Source of the DNA: Nocardia altamirensis NBRC 108246
GTDB taxonomy: Bacteria; Actinomycetota; Actinomycetes; Mycobacteriales; Mycobacteriaceae
Direction: 5' to 3'
NCBI RefSeq assembly: GCF_001612685.1
Contig: NZ_BDAY01000012.1
Location: forward strand, 1-64,000
DNA: 64,000 bases
Shown piece by piece: positions 33,030-42,459 of this stretch. A model generated the notes under the pieces. It worked only from the letters and a program-made list of their open reading frames with translations. It did not search any database and was not told the DNA's origin. Each line of letters begins with the position of its first letter. The first letter of the stretch is position 1. Both the position numbers and the translations under genes were made by a program.

Positions 33030-35399
33030 CTAGATCATGTCCTTCGACGCCAGCCAGCGCATGGTCGGCCAGCCGCAGAACACCGGAAGCCAGCAGGTGA
33101 GCACGCGGTAGAGCAGCACCGAGGGCACCGCGATATTCGCAGGAAGGCCGAAGGCGGCGAGACCGCCGATCAGCGCGGCCTCGACGGCGCCGACACCGCC
33201 TGGCGTCGGCGCCGCGGAGGCGAGCGTGCCGCCGATCATGGTGACGATGGTGACGGTCACGAAAGTGGTGCCGCCACCGAATGCCTCGACGCTGGCCCAC
33301 AGCGCACCCGCCATGCCGAGGGTGATCGCGGCACAGCCGAGGATGATCACCGAGAAACGCTTGGGATCGCGGGCCAGCTGGCCGAGTTCACCGAGCACTT
33401 CCTGCAATTGGGGCCGCACCGAATTGTTCAGCCAGCGACGCAATGTCGGCACGAACATGAACGTGCCGATGATGCCGACCCCGACACCGGCAAGCAGATA
33501 CAACACCGTGGGGTCCGGCACGAAATGCGAGAGATTGGCCGAGGTGCCCGCCGCGACGCTGAACACGGCGAGCAGGCTCAGGTGCGTGATCACCTGCACC
33601 GCCTGCTGCAACGCGACCGAGGCGGTGGCACGCACGGCGCCGATGCCGCCTTTCTGCAGGAACCGCACGCTGAGCGCGAGCCCACCGACCCTGGCCGGGG
33701 TGGTCGTCGCGGCAAAGGTGTTGGCGATCTGCATGATCACCAGATTGCGGAAGCTGACCGCACCGGAGGCGCAGGCCCACAGTGCCGCTGCCGCACCGAC
33801 ATACGTCAGGCACGACACGGCGAGCCCGAGCAGCGCCCACCACCAGTTCGCCGACTTCAGCTGGGTGAAGAAGGTCGGCACCGCGCTGATGAACGGATAC
33901 GCGACGTAGACGAGCCCGATCAGCAGCACGAGCTGAATGATCTGGTTGCGGGTGAACCGGGTGATCTGCTCGGCTTCGATCCGATCCTGCCCGGTCTGCT
34001 TACGCACTTCATCGCGCGCCTCGGACAGGGCGTGCTTCCACTCGGGGACCGACCTGCGGAGCCCGACCGGCATGGCGGACTTGATCAATCGGCTCGCCGC
34101 GGCCAGTACGGCCGGTGCGCCGAGTGATTCGATGGCCGCGCACACCGCGGCCTCCTTGCCGAAGATCGCGGTCGTCGACACCAGCAGCTGTGCGATGTCG
34201 GACTGCTGCTGCTTGGTCGACGCGCCGTACTCCGCGCTGGCGAATCCGCCGAACAGCGTGCTGCCGTTGTCGATTCGGATCTCGGTGGGGCGCAGGTCGC
34301 CGTGCGAGATCTGGCCGTCGTGCAGTGCGCGCAGCCCGGTCCACACCTGCGTCAGCTGTTCGGCTGGCAGTTCGGTGAGCGGTGTGCCCTTCGGCATGGT
34401 GTGCGCGTGCAGCATCCAGCCGCGATCGAGCGCAGCGACCGCGACCGAGGTGCTGCTCGCCAGCCCGAGGTCGCCGACCGCGATGGTGATCAGCGCGCGA
34501 TGCTCGACGGCACGGTGCATCGATCCGTGCAGCGCCGCGGTTTCGCTGGCGCGGAAGGTGAGCCAGCGCCACAGCTGGCGCAGCGCCCCGAAGCTGCGCT
34601 GATTCTTGCCGTACAGCTCGATGACGAGCTCGCGTTCCGGCCCGTCGATGGCGGCGGCGAGCACCAGCGGACCCCGGCCTGCCGGATGCACGACGGTGAA
34701 CCGGGTGACCGTGTGCCCCCGCTTGGCCAGCACCCGCGCGGCCGCGTCCAGCGGCACCTCCAGTGCGGGCGTGCCGACCAGCCACACGAGAATCGCGCCG
34801 ACCAGCCAGCCGACGGCGAGCCCGAACATCGCCCGCGCGGGCACGACGGTACTGACGACCAGGTGGATCGGCGCGAACGCGAGCAGCAGGAACCACAGAT
34901 ACCGGCGCGGGCGGTTGGGCAGCCACGGGCTCGACACCGTGAGCACCGCCGCCAGCATCGCGATCCAGCGCGGATCGTCCAGGAATTGGGAGAGGAAGGT
35001 ATCGAGCCGATTGGGCTCGAAATGCCATTTCGGCGCGGAAAGGCCGGTTCCGGTGATCGAGAGCAGGAGTCCGGCGATCAGGCCTGCCGCCGCGTACCCG
35101 GCAAGCAGTTTCCATTGTCTGCCGATGATGAGCTCGATCAAGATGGCGAAGGGCAACGCGACGATCGCCATGCCGTAGACGAGGTACACCAGGTTGGACT
35201 GCTCGGGTTCGAGGAATCCGACGATGTTGGACAGTGACTTTTCCAGCTGCAGCCATTCCGGCCGGGTGATCAACGACGCGGCGATGACGACCCCAACCCA
35301 CAACGCCGCGAGCACGACTCGGACGATGTCACTGGTCCGCCGGATCAGCGGTTGTAGCAGGTTGCCCGTTACCGGGATTTCCCGCCCGTCGACTCGCAT
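33030..35399 (-). CDS. large membrane protein: N-terminal TM region, kinase-like domain, LPG-synthase-type TM domain
   Basis: A 789-residue protein taken from the ATG at 35399. Residues about 20-230 hold several membrane helices. Residues about 240-450 resemble a protein-kinase or aminoglycoside-kinase fold (HGDLRPTEIRI where kinases have HxDxxxxN), but the following metal loop reads LFGGF rather than DFG, so it looks catalytically altered. The C-terminal 300 residues are the lysylphosphatidylglycerol-synthase TM region (UPF0104/YbhN type; TPGGVGAVEAALIGGL is the typical signature). Such TM domains flip or synthesise lipids at the membrane. There is no aminoacyl-transfer domain. Role unknown. 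Confidence 0.75.
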   Translation of the reverse strand: MRVDGREIPVTGNLLQPLIRRTSDIVRVVLAALWVGVVIAASLITRPEWLQLEKSLSNIVGFLEPEQSNLVYLVYGMAIVALPFAILIELIIGRQWKLLAGYAAAGLIAGLLLSITGTGLSAPKWHFEPNRLDTFLSQFLDDPRWIAMLAAVLTVSSPWLPNRPRRYLWFLLLAFAPIHLVVSTVVPARAMFGLAVGWLVGAILVWLVGTPALEVPLDAAARVLAKRGHTVTRFTVVHPAGRGPLVLAAAIDGPERELVIELYGKNQRSFGALRQLWRWLTFRASETAALHGSMHRAVEHRALITIAVGDLGLASSTSVAVAALDRGWMLHAHTMPKGTPLTELPAEQLTQVWTGLRALHDGQISHGDLRPTEIRIDNGSTLFGGFASAEYGASTKQQQSDIAQLLVSTTAIFGKEAAVCAAIESLGAPAVLAAASRLIKSAMPVGLRRSVPEWKHALSEARDEVRKQTGQDRIEAEQITRFTRNQIIQLVLLIGLVYVAYPFISAVPTFFTQLKSANWWWALLGLAVSCLTYVGAAAALWACASGAVSFRNLVIMQIANTFAATTTPARVGGLALSVRFLQKGGIGAVRATASVALQQAVQVITHLSLLAVFSVAAGTSANLSHFVPDPTVLYLLAGVGVGIIGTFMFVPTLRRWLNNSVRPQLQEVLGELGQLARDPKRFSVIILGCAAITLGMAGALWASVEAFGGGTTFVTVTIVTMIGGTLASAAPTPGGVGAVEAALIGGLAAFGLPANIAVPSVLLYRVLTCWLPVFCGWPTMRWLASKDMI

Positions 35400-35573
35400 G
35401 AGTATCGGTACTTTCGGATCGAGTTGGAGCTGCGTCGGGCACCCTCGCTCACCTTTCGGTGAGTATGCAGGAGACCGGCGTGCACGATACACACCAACAC
35501 GCCGCGTCTGTGCTGGCCAAGTCCGCGTGGCCGGCTTGCCGTGTGCGGTATCTCACCCGGCCGATCGTTGTAT

Positions 35574-35589
35574 CTGACATTGGTGTCAG
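35574..35589 (+). promoter_or_regulatory. palindromic operator before the deacetylase/SDR pair
   Basis: CTGACATTGGTGTCAG is a perfect inverted repeat with 6-bp arms and a 4-bp spacer. It ends 16 bp before the ATG of the deacetylase gene and is well placed to block transcription or translation initiation. TGACA-N4-TGTCA sites are typical of TetR-type regulators; the protein is unknown. Confidence 0.55.
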
Positions 35590-35605
35590 GTTCGACAATG
35601 GCGGT

Positions 35606-36505
35606 ATGGACAACGGACTCTATGACTTCAGCCCCATTGTCGACCGCGCGCCGATCCACTGGCCCGATGGTGCTCGGGTCGCCTTTTATGTCGGCCTCAA
35701 TATCGAGCACTACCAAGTGGATCGGCCTTCGACGAGCATTTTCGCGGGCACCGCAGAACTGACCCCCGACCCGTTGAACTACGGCTGGCGCGATTACGGC
35801 CCACGGGTCGGCTTCTGGCGGGTGCTCGACATCCTCGACCGGCATCACCTCCGCGCCAGTGTGCTGCTCAATTCCGATGTGGTCGAACATAATCCGCAGA
35901 TCATCACGGCCGGCGTCGCCAGGGAATGGGCGTGGCTCGCCCACGGCAAGAACAACTCGATCCTGCAGGCTGACATGTCGATCGAGCAAGAGCGCGACTA
36001 CCTCACCGAGGTGGTCGACACCATCGAACAGGCCACCGGCACCAGGCCGCGCGGCTGGATGGGACCCGCGCTCTCCGAAACCTTCCACACCCCTGAGCTT
36101 TTGGCCGAGCTCGGGCTGAGCTATGTGCTCGACTGGACCAACGACGATCAGCCCTACCGGCTGAACGTGCCCGGCCTGCTCAGCGTCCCGTACAGCGTTG
36201 AGCTGAACGACATCTCGCTGTTCGTCGGCAAAGCCACCAGCGGGCCGGATTTCGTCCAGATCGTCAAGGACCAGCTCGACCAGCTCTACGCCGAGTCGGC
36301 CGACAGCGGCCGGATACTGGCGCTGGCCCTGCACCCGTTCGTCATCGGGCAGGCGTTCCGGGCCAAGTACCTGGACCAAGCGCTGGACTACGTGGCGAAT
36401 TATCCCGGGGTGTGGCTGACCACCGCCGACGATATCGCCGCGCACTTCTCTAGCGCGTCACCACTTGCCGAATCCGCGCAGGCCGAAGACGATCAGGTCA
36501 GGTAG
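35606..36505 (+). CDS. polysaccharide deacetylase family protein (PuuE/allantoinase-like)
   Basis: A 299-residue NodB-fold protein; ATG 35606 begins MDNGLYDFSPIVDRAPIHWPDGARVAFYVGLNIEHY, the typical start of PuuE-like members. The domain continues with YGPRVGFWRVLDILDRHHLRASV, WLAHGKNNS and LALHPFVIGQAFRAKYLDQAL. Members include allantoinase (PuuE) and cofactor-independent deacetylases acting on small amides; no purine gene lies nearby, so the substrate is uncertain. An SDR gene follows after 21 bp, probably in the same transcript under the 35574-35589 operator. Confidence 0.8.
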   Translation: MDNGLYDFSPIVDRAPIHWPDGARVAFYVGLNIEHYQVDRPSTSIFAGTAELTPDPLNYGWRDYGPRVGFWRVLDILDRHHLRASVLLNSDVVEHNPQIITAGVAREWAWLAHGKNNSILQADMSIEQERDYLTEVVDTIEQATGTRPRGWMGPALSETFHTPELLAELGLSYVLDWTNDDQPYRLNVPGLLSVPYSVELNDISLFVGKATSGPDFVQIVKDQLDQLYAESADSGRILALALHPFVIGQAFRAKYLDQALDYVANYPGVWLTTADDIAAHFSSASPLAESAQAEDDQVR

Positions 36506-36526
36506 GCCAATGCTCAGGAGGCAGGG

Positions 36527-37372
36527 ATGGCTGTGCAGGACCAGGATCTGACAGGCAAGACAGTGGTGCTGACCGGGGCTAGTTCCGGCATCGGCGCGGT
36601 GGCGGCGGCGACCTTGGGGGCGCGCGGCGCCACCGTCGCGGTGGTCGGTCGTGACCCGGAGCGCACCGCCGAGGTCGCGGCCAAGGCGGGCGGCGAGCCG
36701 TTCCTCGCCGATTTCGCCCGCTTCGACGAGGTGCGCAAACTCGCCGACCAGCTGCTCGATCGCTATCCGCGGATCGACGTGCTCGCCAACAACGCGGGCG
36801 GCTCATGGCCCAAGCGCACCGCCACCGCCGACGGCAACGAGCTGACCTTCCAGGTCAACCACCTGTCCCCGTTCCTGCTGACCACCCTGCTCCTCGACCG
36901 GCTCGTCCAGTCGCAGGCGCGCGTGATCAACACCGCGAGCGTGACGTACCGGATGGCCAAGCTGAATCTCGACACCGTCAACGCGACGACCGGCTCGTTC
37001 AACCAGATGGGCGCCTACGCCGCGTCCAAGCTGGCCAACATCGTGTTCACCAGGGAGCTGGCCAGGCGCACCGAGGGCACCGGATTGGTCACCGCCGCTT
37101 TCCATCCCGGCGCGGTTGCCACCCACGTCTACGACAACGCGCCGTTCGGGCTCGGCACGCTCATCCGGTCTCCGTTGAGCAAGCCGTTCTTCATCAGGCC
37201 CGAGAAGGGCTCGGAACCGTTGGTGCACTTGGCGACCACGGACGAGCCGATCAACGGTCAGTACTTCCACCGGACGAAGCTGGAACCGCCGAGCGTCAAG
37301 CAGGCGGTGGATCCTGCTCTGGCCCAACAGCTGTGGGAGATGTCCGAGCAGATCACCGGCGCGCCGCGCTAG
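36527..37372 (+). CDS. short-chain dehydrogenase/reductase, retinol-dehydrogenase type
   Basis: A 281-residue classical SDR with AGGAGG before its ATG. The cofactor motif is TGASSGIG (about 17-24), then NNAGG, and the active site has Ser in NTASV and the YAASK Tyr-Lys pair. The FHPGAVATHVYDNAPFGLGTLI stretch suits lipophilic alcohol or ketone substrates. It follows the deacetylase by 21 bp. Its 3' end overlaps the convergent SDR gene by 4 bp. Confidence 0.85.
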   Translation: MAVQDQDLTGKTVVLTGASSGIGAVAAATLGARGATVAVVGRDPERTAEVAAKAGGEPFLADFARFDEVRKLADQLLDRYPRIDVLANNAGGSWPKRTATADGNELTFQVNHLSPFLLTTLLLDRLVQSQARVINTASVTYRMAKLNLDTVNATTGSFNQMGAYAASKLANIVFTRELARRTEGTGLVTAAFHPGAVATHVYDNAPFGLGTLIRSPLSKPFFIRPEKGSEPLVHLATTDEPINGQYFHRTKLEPPSVKQAVDPALAQQLWEMSEQITGAPR

Positions 37373-38133
37373 TGTTCGGCGTCGGCGAGCCGGGCGCCTG
37401 CCGCGGCGTCCGGCTCGACACCGACACCGAACACGCCACCGGTCAGCGTGCTCTGATCGAGCTCGATGATCGACTGCGCGACCTGCTCGGTCGGCACCAG
37501 CGCCGGAAAGGTGGTCGGCGCGATGGCATTCGCGCGCACCCCGAACTCCGCGAACTCGTCGGCGATGCTTCTGGTCAGCTGGTTCAGCGCGGCCTTCGAC
37601 GCCGAGTACATCGCCTGGCCCGGGTACACCTCGGTGCCGGAAATGCTGGAGACGTTCACGATATTCCGGTTCGCTGCCCGGTTCTGCGGACCGGCCTGCA
37701 TCCAGAACCGCTGTGCCAGCCTGGCCGAGAAGCGCAGCGGCACTGCGACATTCAGCTGGAAATGCGGATCGAACGCGTCGAGCGCGGCGTCACCGTCGAC
37801 GATCCCGCGCGGGTGCAGCTGCACATGCGCGGCATTGTTGACCAGCAGATCGACGCGCCCGTAGCGGGCGAGTGCGAGATCGACCACCCGCTCCACCTCG
37901 CCAGGTTCGGTGAGGTCGGCTCTGACCACGAACACTCGCGAATCGTTCTCGGGGAGTGGCTGTTCCGGTGCGAGCGGATCGACGTACCACTCCAGCTGCG
38001 ACGGCACCGCAGGCGTGCGGGTGCGGCACACCGCGACGATGTCGTAGTCGGTGTAGTAGGTGCGGCAGAAGAGGTCACCCAGGGTGCCGCTCGCGCCCGT
38101 GAGCAGACAGACCCTGCGTTCACCAGTAGACAA
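37369..38133 (-). CDS. short-chain dehydrogenase/reductase
   Basis: A 254-residue SDR starting from TTG 38133, supported by GGAGGAG eight bases upstream and by its 14-bp overlap with the oxygenase gene before it. Motifs: LTGASGTLG (cofactor), NNAAHVQ, Ser in NVSSISG, and YSASK. The region around residues 45-65 has an unusual insertion (PSQLEWYVDPLAPEQPLPEND). Coupling to a 2OG-Fe(II) oxygenase suggests it oxidises or reduces the hydroxylated product, but the pathway is unknown. Confidence 0.82.
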   Translation of the reverse strand: MSTGERRVCLLTGASGTLGDLFCRTYYTDYDIVAVCRTRTPAVPSQLEWYVDPLAPEQPLPENDSRVFVVRADLTEPGEVERVVDLALARYGRVDLLVNNAAHVQLHPRGIVDGDAALDAFDPHFQLNVAVPLRFSARLAQRFWMQAGPQNRAANRNIVNVSSISGTEVYPGQAMYSASKAALNQLTRSIADEFAEFGVRANAIAPTTFPALVPTEQVAQSIIELDQSTLTGGVFGVGVEPDAAAGARLADAEH

Positions 38134-38917
38134 TGCGGTCTCCTCCGAAGCGGTCGACGGCCTCGGCCTTGGTCCGATGCACCCACATCACGACGCTGTT
38201 GCGGTCCTTGGTGTTGCCGCCGGCGAAGGTATGCCACGTTCGCGGCGTGACCTCGAACAGGAGCAGCGAATTGTTCAGTGGCGGAATGAGAGTGAGCTGC
38301 GGTGCCCGCCCGTTCTCGCCGAGGTGGTCGTAGAGCGCGGTCTCGCCGCCGTCGCCGTGCTCCCAGTCGGGGTTACCGAGGTAGAACAGCACTGCCACGG
38401 CGCGCACCGTCGCGCGCGCGTCGACGCCGTCCGCGCGGTGACCGGTCTTGATATCCACGGTGCCGTTCGGTAGCCGCACCTCGTCGGGGCCGGGCGGTTC
38501 GCCGGGAAACCAGGCGGGATTGAGATCGTTGTGCGGCCAGCCGTACGGCGCGCCCGGCGCATGATGGTGCACGGATCCCTCGACGTCGCCGGTCGCGGTG
38601 ATGCCTGCGATCCCGGCGACGAGGTCGTGCCATGCGCGGGAGGCGAACACGGCGAGGGCGCTGTCCTTCGGCACATCGGCCAGCCGGACGCCGTCGGCGC
38701 TGTAGTTCGCCGCCACCTTGCCGAACAGGCCGGGGGATTCCTCGCGGAGCTTGGCGAGGTCGTCGGTGAGCCGCTGATAGAACTCGGGAACGAACACGTC
38801 CCTGGCGTACACGTGCGGGAACGGTTGCGTGCGGTGTACCCAGCGCCGATGGGCGAACAGGTCCGCGAACTCCTTGGCCGTCGTTTGCGCCTCCAGCACC
38901 GACTCGGCTGTCACCAT
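38120..38917 (-). CDS. 2-oxoglutarate/Fe(II)-dependent oxygenase
   Basis: A 265-residue double-stranded beta-helix oxygenase of the prolyl-4-hydroxylase-like group. Iron ligands: His129 and Asp131 (PHNDLNP) and His229 (RTWHTFAGG). Arg239 (DRNSVVMW) would bind 2-oxoglutarate. It should hydroxylate an unknown substrate using O2 and 2-oxoglutarate. ATG 38917 is taken as start, with GTG alternatives three bases either side, all near GAGGGA. It overlaps the SDR gene downstream by 14 bp and lies 141 bp after the flavin monooxygenase pair. Confidence 0.82.
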   Translation of the reverse strand: MVTAESVLEAQTTAKEFADLFAHRRWVHRTQPFPHVYARDVFVPEFYQRLTDDLAKLREESPGLFGKVAANYSADGVRLADVPKDSALAVFASRAWHDLVAGIAGITATGDVEGSVHHHAPGAPYGWPHNDLNPAWFPGEPPGPDEVRLPNGTVDIKTGHRADGVDARATVRAVAVLFYLGNPDWEHGDGGETALYDHLGENGRAPQLTLIPPLNNSLLLFEVTPRTWHTFAGGNTKDRNSVVMWVHRTKAEAVDRFGGDRIVYW

Positions 38918-39058
38918 CACTCCCTCGTGGTCGAACCACTGGCGATCATATTGCCCGACGCGCGCCCGCGCTGGCGGGAGTTATCGGGGCGGCCGGTCAG
39001 GAGACGGACGGAGTTCAGGTGACCTGGTAGGTCGGGAAAATCCGCGACCGATCGATGA

Positions 39059-40678
39059 TCAGGCGGTGATGGTCGTCGTGCGTGGTGCCTTTCCGTTCGA
39101 TTTCGCAGGGACGACGGCGGGAGCAGCGCCGAGCACGCCGTATTCGTAGTCGTCGAGAGGGAACTTGCGGTTGCCGCGGCGCGCCTCGTAGAAGCCCGAC
39201 GGGCGCACATAGGTGGTGTCGCCCTGAGAGTTCCGGTAGTAGGTCGGCACGTGGCCGTTCAACTCGGCCAGGTAGAAGCGCAGCGCCGCGGCCTTGCGAT
39301 GGATGCGCCGGTGGTAGGCCTCGTGCACCGACTGCCGCACCGCCATCATCGATGCCTTCCTGCGCCGCGCTTCGGTGATCGCGCGCACCGCGTGGTCGGC
39401 CGTCATCTCGACGAACGCGTGCCAGCCGCTTCCGGTCCACGAATACGGTCCGACCAGCATCCACCAGTTCGGCAGGTCGGGCAGCGCCACGCTCTGGTAT
39501 GCCTGCAGACCGTGCTCGGTGAAGAACGTGCTCAGGTCGAATCCGTCGCGGCCGAGGATGGCGCCGGGGCGGTAGGACTCCGGGTCGGAGAACACCTCGT
39601 AGCCGGTGGCGAGGACGATCATGTCGAACCGGTGCTCGACGCCGTCGGCGGTTTCGATGCCCGCCTCGGTGATTCGGGCGATCGGGGTGGTGATCAGCTC
39701 GACGTTGTCCCGATTGAAGGCGAAGGTGTAGTTGGACATGGTGGGGCGCTTGGCAATCGGGCCGTAGTTCGGTGTGAGTGCGGCCGCGGTCGCCGGATCC
39801 TTGACCACCCAGCGCAGGTAGCGTCGGTAGGCCGCGATCGCCACCGCGTCCATCGAACGCAGCGCCGGTTTCGCCAGCCACAGCGGCGCGGAAACACCGG
39901 CGCGCAGGGTGAGGTCGACGGCGACGAGCACCGTGGTGTTGATCCCCGCCTGGACGCCGGGCACGCGCAGGACGGCCTGCACCGAGGGTGGCACCGCGTA
40001 GTCGGGTTTGGGCACCGACCAGACCGGAGTCCGTTGGAACACCGCGAGTTCGGCGACCTGTGGCGCCAGCGACGGCACGATCTGCACCGAGCTCGCGCCG
40101 GTGCCGATCACCGCGACGCGCTTGCCCGTGTAGTCGTAGTCCGCGTCCCAATCGCTGGGCCGCTGCACTTTGCCGGTGTAGGCGGCCAGACCGGGGATGC
40201 CGGGATCGGCCTTCGGGTTGATGAAGGCGCCGACCGCGCTGATCACGAAACGCGCGGTGACCACGGTGCCGTCGGCGGCGAACAGCTGCCACACGTGCCG
40301 CTGCTCGTCCCAGACCTGTTTGACGATGTCGACGCCTAAGCGCAGGTGCGGGTACAGGCCGAACCGCTTCGCCACGTCGACGTGGTACGCCTTCACTTCG
40401 GGGCCGCGCGGAAAGAACCTGGTCCAGTTGGGGTTTCGCGCGAACGAATACTGGTAGGTGAGCGCGGGCACGTCGACGCTCAGCCCGGGGTAGCGGTTCT
40501 CGTGCCAGCTACCGCCGACCTCGTCGGCACGTTCGAGGATGGCGAAGTTCGCGACGCCTGCCTGCTGCAACTTCACGCCCGCCGCGATACCGCCCGGCCC
40601 GGCGCCGATGACGACCACCTCGTGGTCGTACGGCGCCGAACCCTGGTCGGAATCAGGGACTTTCGAGGGAACTACCAC
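39059..40678 (-). CDS. flavin monooxygenase, Baeyer-Villiger-like with altered fingerprint
   Basis: A 539-residue FAD/NADPH monooxygenase. FAD loop GAGPGG (25-30) and NADPH loop GTGASS, with the family stretches YPGLSVDVPALTYQYSF, FQRTPVWSVPKPDY and VLATGYEV. The BVMO fingerprint FxGxxxHxxxW reads YTGKVQRPSDW, so the conserved His is Arg; reactivity may differ from typical Baeyer-Villiger enzymes. It starts at GTG 15 bp after a second monooxygenase gene and is probably co-transcribed with it. It resembles the MymA/EthA-type enzymes of mycobacteria by family; the substrate is unknown. Confidence 0.85.
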   Translation of the reverse strand: MVVPSKVPDSDQGSAPYDHEVVVIGAGPGGIAAGVKLQQAGVANFAILERADEVGGSWHENRYPGLSVDVPALTYQYSFARNPNWTRFFPRGPEVKAYHVDVAKRFGLYPHLRLGVDIVKQVWDEQRHVWQLFAADGTVVTARFVISAVGAFINPKADPGIPGLAAYTGKVQRPSDWDADYDYTGKRVAVIGTGASSVQIVPSLAPQVAELAVFQRTPVWSVPKPDYAVPPSVQAVLRVPGVQAGINTTVLVAVDLTLRAGVSAPLWLAKPALRSMDAVAIAAYRRYLRWVVKDPATAAALTPNYGPIAKRPTMSNYTFAFNRDNVELITTPIARITEAGIETADGVEHRFDMIVLATGYEVFSDPESYRPGAILGRDGFDLSTFFTEHGLQAYQSVALPDLPNWWMLVGPYSWTGSGWHAFVEMTADHAVRAITEARRRKASMMAVRQSVHEAYHRRIHRKAAALRFYLAELNGHVPTYYRNSQGDTTYVRPSGFYEARRGNRKFPLDDYEYGVLGAAPAVVPAKSNGKAPRTTTITA

Positions 40679-40693
40679 GGGTCTACTTCTCTC

Positions 40694-42343
40694 CTAGGTG
40701 CGGACGCTCGACCTGCGGGTGCGGAAGAACTCGGCCATGTCGTCGTTGGTGAACGACGCAGGCCGGACGTCCTCGAGCTCGCCGGTGTGCACCACGCTCG
40801 TCCGGCCGGGCAGCTGCGTGAACGAGTAGTGGTTGAACGGGAAATGCTTGTTGCCCCACCACATTTCGAGGTGGGTGCTGGGCCGGATGGCGGCCGGATC
40901 GCCCTGGTAGTTGACGTAGTAGGTATTGGAGCCTTCGCAGGCATCCGACAGCCACATCGTCTTCGACCCACGCCGCACGCACTGCGCGTAGTAGGCGTCG
41001 TGCGGCTCCTGTTTGATCTCCACCGCGGTGGCTCCGCGCCTGCGCGCCTCCTTGATCGCCCGGGCGGCGTGCCTGCTGGTGCACTCGATCATCGCGAGAT
41101 AGGAGCCTGCCGCGAAGCCGTACGGCCCGGTGATCATGAACAGATTCGGGAACTTCGGGATGGTCACGCCCTGATACGCCTGGTAATGATGGCGGTCCCA
41201 GAACTCGCCGAGATCGAGACCGTCACGCCCGATCAGCGGATACGGCGGCGTATAGCCCTTGTCCATCACCCGGAATCCGGTGGCGCACACCAGGACATCG
41301 GCCTTGCGCAGTACTCCGTCCGCGGTGACGATGCCGGTCTTGGTGATCTTCTTGATCGGATCGGTGACCAGCTCGACATGGTCCTTGGTGAACGTGCGCA
41401 GGTAGCGGTTCGACACCGACGGCCGCTTGCAGCCGGGCGCGTACTCCGGCGTCAACCGTTGTGCCAGTTCGGGATCGCCAGGCAGTTGGGCGCGATACAT
41501 CGCGCCTCCGCCACGTCGGGCGAGCTTGACCAGGCCGGGGATTCGGCTGTGGAACACCCCGACGCCGGAGATGCCGAAGTCGATGCCGAGTGTCACCGCC
41601 GCGCGCAGTGCCCGGCGCAGCGGGCCGACATTGACCATCAGCTCCTTGGCGATGGCCGGAATCGGGAAGTCCGGTTTCGGCGCCACCCAGATCGGACGGC
41701 GTTGGAAGACCGTGAGCTGGGCGGCGATATCGGCCATTTCCGGAATCAGTTGCAGCGCGGTCGCGCCGGTGCCGATGACCGCGATCCGCTTGCCCGAGTA
41801 GTCGTAGTCGTGATCCCACTGCGCGGTGTGCACGATCTTGCCGCCGAAGCCGTCGATGCCCTCGATCTCGGGCATCTTCGGCACTTCGAGACCGCCGACC
41901 GCGCCGACGACGTACCGCGAGCTCACCTCCTGGCCGGTATCGAGTTTGCCGCGCCACAGGTGGTTGTCTTCGTCCCACTCGCCACCGACGACCTTGGTGT
42001 TCAACAGGATTCGCGGCCGCAGCCCGTACTTGTCGACCACCTGGTCGGCGTACTGCTTCACCTCGGCGCCCGGCGCGAACATGCGCGACCACACCTTCGG
42101 CGGCTCGTAGGAGAAGCTGTAGTAGACCGACGGAATATCCACCGCCACACCGGGATAGGTGTTCGCCTGCCAGGTGCCGCCGATATCGCTGTTCTTGTCG
42201 ATGATCAGGAAGTTGTGAATTCCCGCCTTGCGGAGTTCGACGCCCATCCCGATGCCGCCGAAGCCGGCACCGATGACGACGACCTCGAAATCGGGGTGCT
42301 CGACCGAACGTGAATGCGCCGCCTGCGCAGGTGCTGTCGACAC
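40694..42343 (-). CDS. flavin monooxygenase, Baeyer-Villiger type
   Basis: A 549-residue monooxygenase from GTG 42343, fixed by GGAGG five bases upstream; longer frames run into the ABC1 gene. FAD loop GAGFGG (25-30), NADPH loop GTGATA, and an intact BVMO fingerprint FGGKIVHTAQWD. Family segments YPGVAVDIPSVYYSFSYEP, FQRRPIWVAPKPDF and CATGFRV are present. It would insert oxygen into a ketone or aldehyde or oxidise S/N centres. It is first gene of a minus-strand unit with the second monooxygenase. An operator-like sequence lies 38 bp upstream of its start. Confidence 0.87.
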   Translation of the reverse strand: MSTAPAQAAHSRSVEHPDFEVVVIGAGFGGIGMGVELRKAGIHNFLIIDKNSDIGGTWQANTYPGVAVDIPSVYYSFSYEPPKVWSRMFAPGAEVKQYADQVVDKYGLRPRILLNTKVVGGEWDEDNHLWRGKLDTGQEVSSRYVVGAVGGLEVPKMPEIEGIDGFGGKIVHTAQWDHDYDYSGKRIAVIGTGATALQLIPEMADIAAQLTVFQRRPIWVAPKPDFPIPAIAKELMVNVGPLRRALRAAVTLGIDFGISGVGVFHSRIPGLVKLARRGGGAMYRAQLPGDPELAQRLTPEYAPGCKRPSVSNRYLRTFTKDHVELVTDPIKKITKTGIVTADGVLRKADVLVCATGFRVMDKGYTPPYPLIGRDGLDLGEFWDRHHYQAYQGVTIPKFPNLFMITGPYGFAAGSYLAMIECTSRHAARAIKEARRRGATAVEIKQEPHDAYYAQCVRRGSKTMWLSDACEGSNTYYVNYQGDPAAIRPSTHLEMWWGNKHFPFNHYSFTQLPGRTSVVHTGELEDVRPASFTNDDMAEFFRTRRSSVRT

Positions 42344-42380
42344 GATTACCTCCGTTGGTAGTGCTCTACCGACGGTATCA

Positions 42381-42393
42381 CTGTCTGGGACAC
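42381..42393. promoter_or_regulatory. operator-like site A of the CTGTCT...AGACAG family
   Basis: CTGTCTGGGACAC matches the palindrome CTGTCTCAGACAG at 10 of 13 positions. It lies 38 bp upstream of the monooxygenase start, in the gap after the ABC1 gene. It belongs to a set with copies at 44022-44056, 44963-44977 and 49114-49128. Confidence 0.5.
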
Positions 42394-42459
42394 CATGCCA
42401 TAGTTGACCTGGCATGCCGAAGCGGCCGCGGCATCCCCGCGGCCACCTCGGAATATGGT

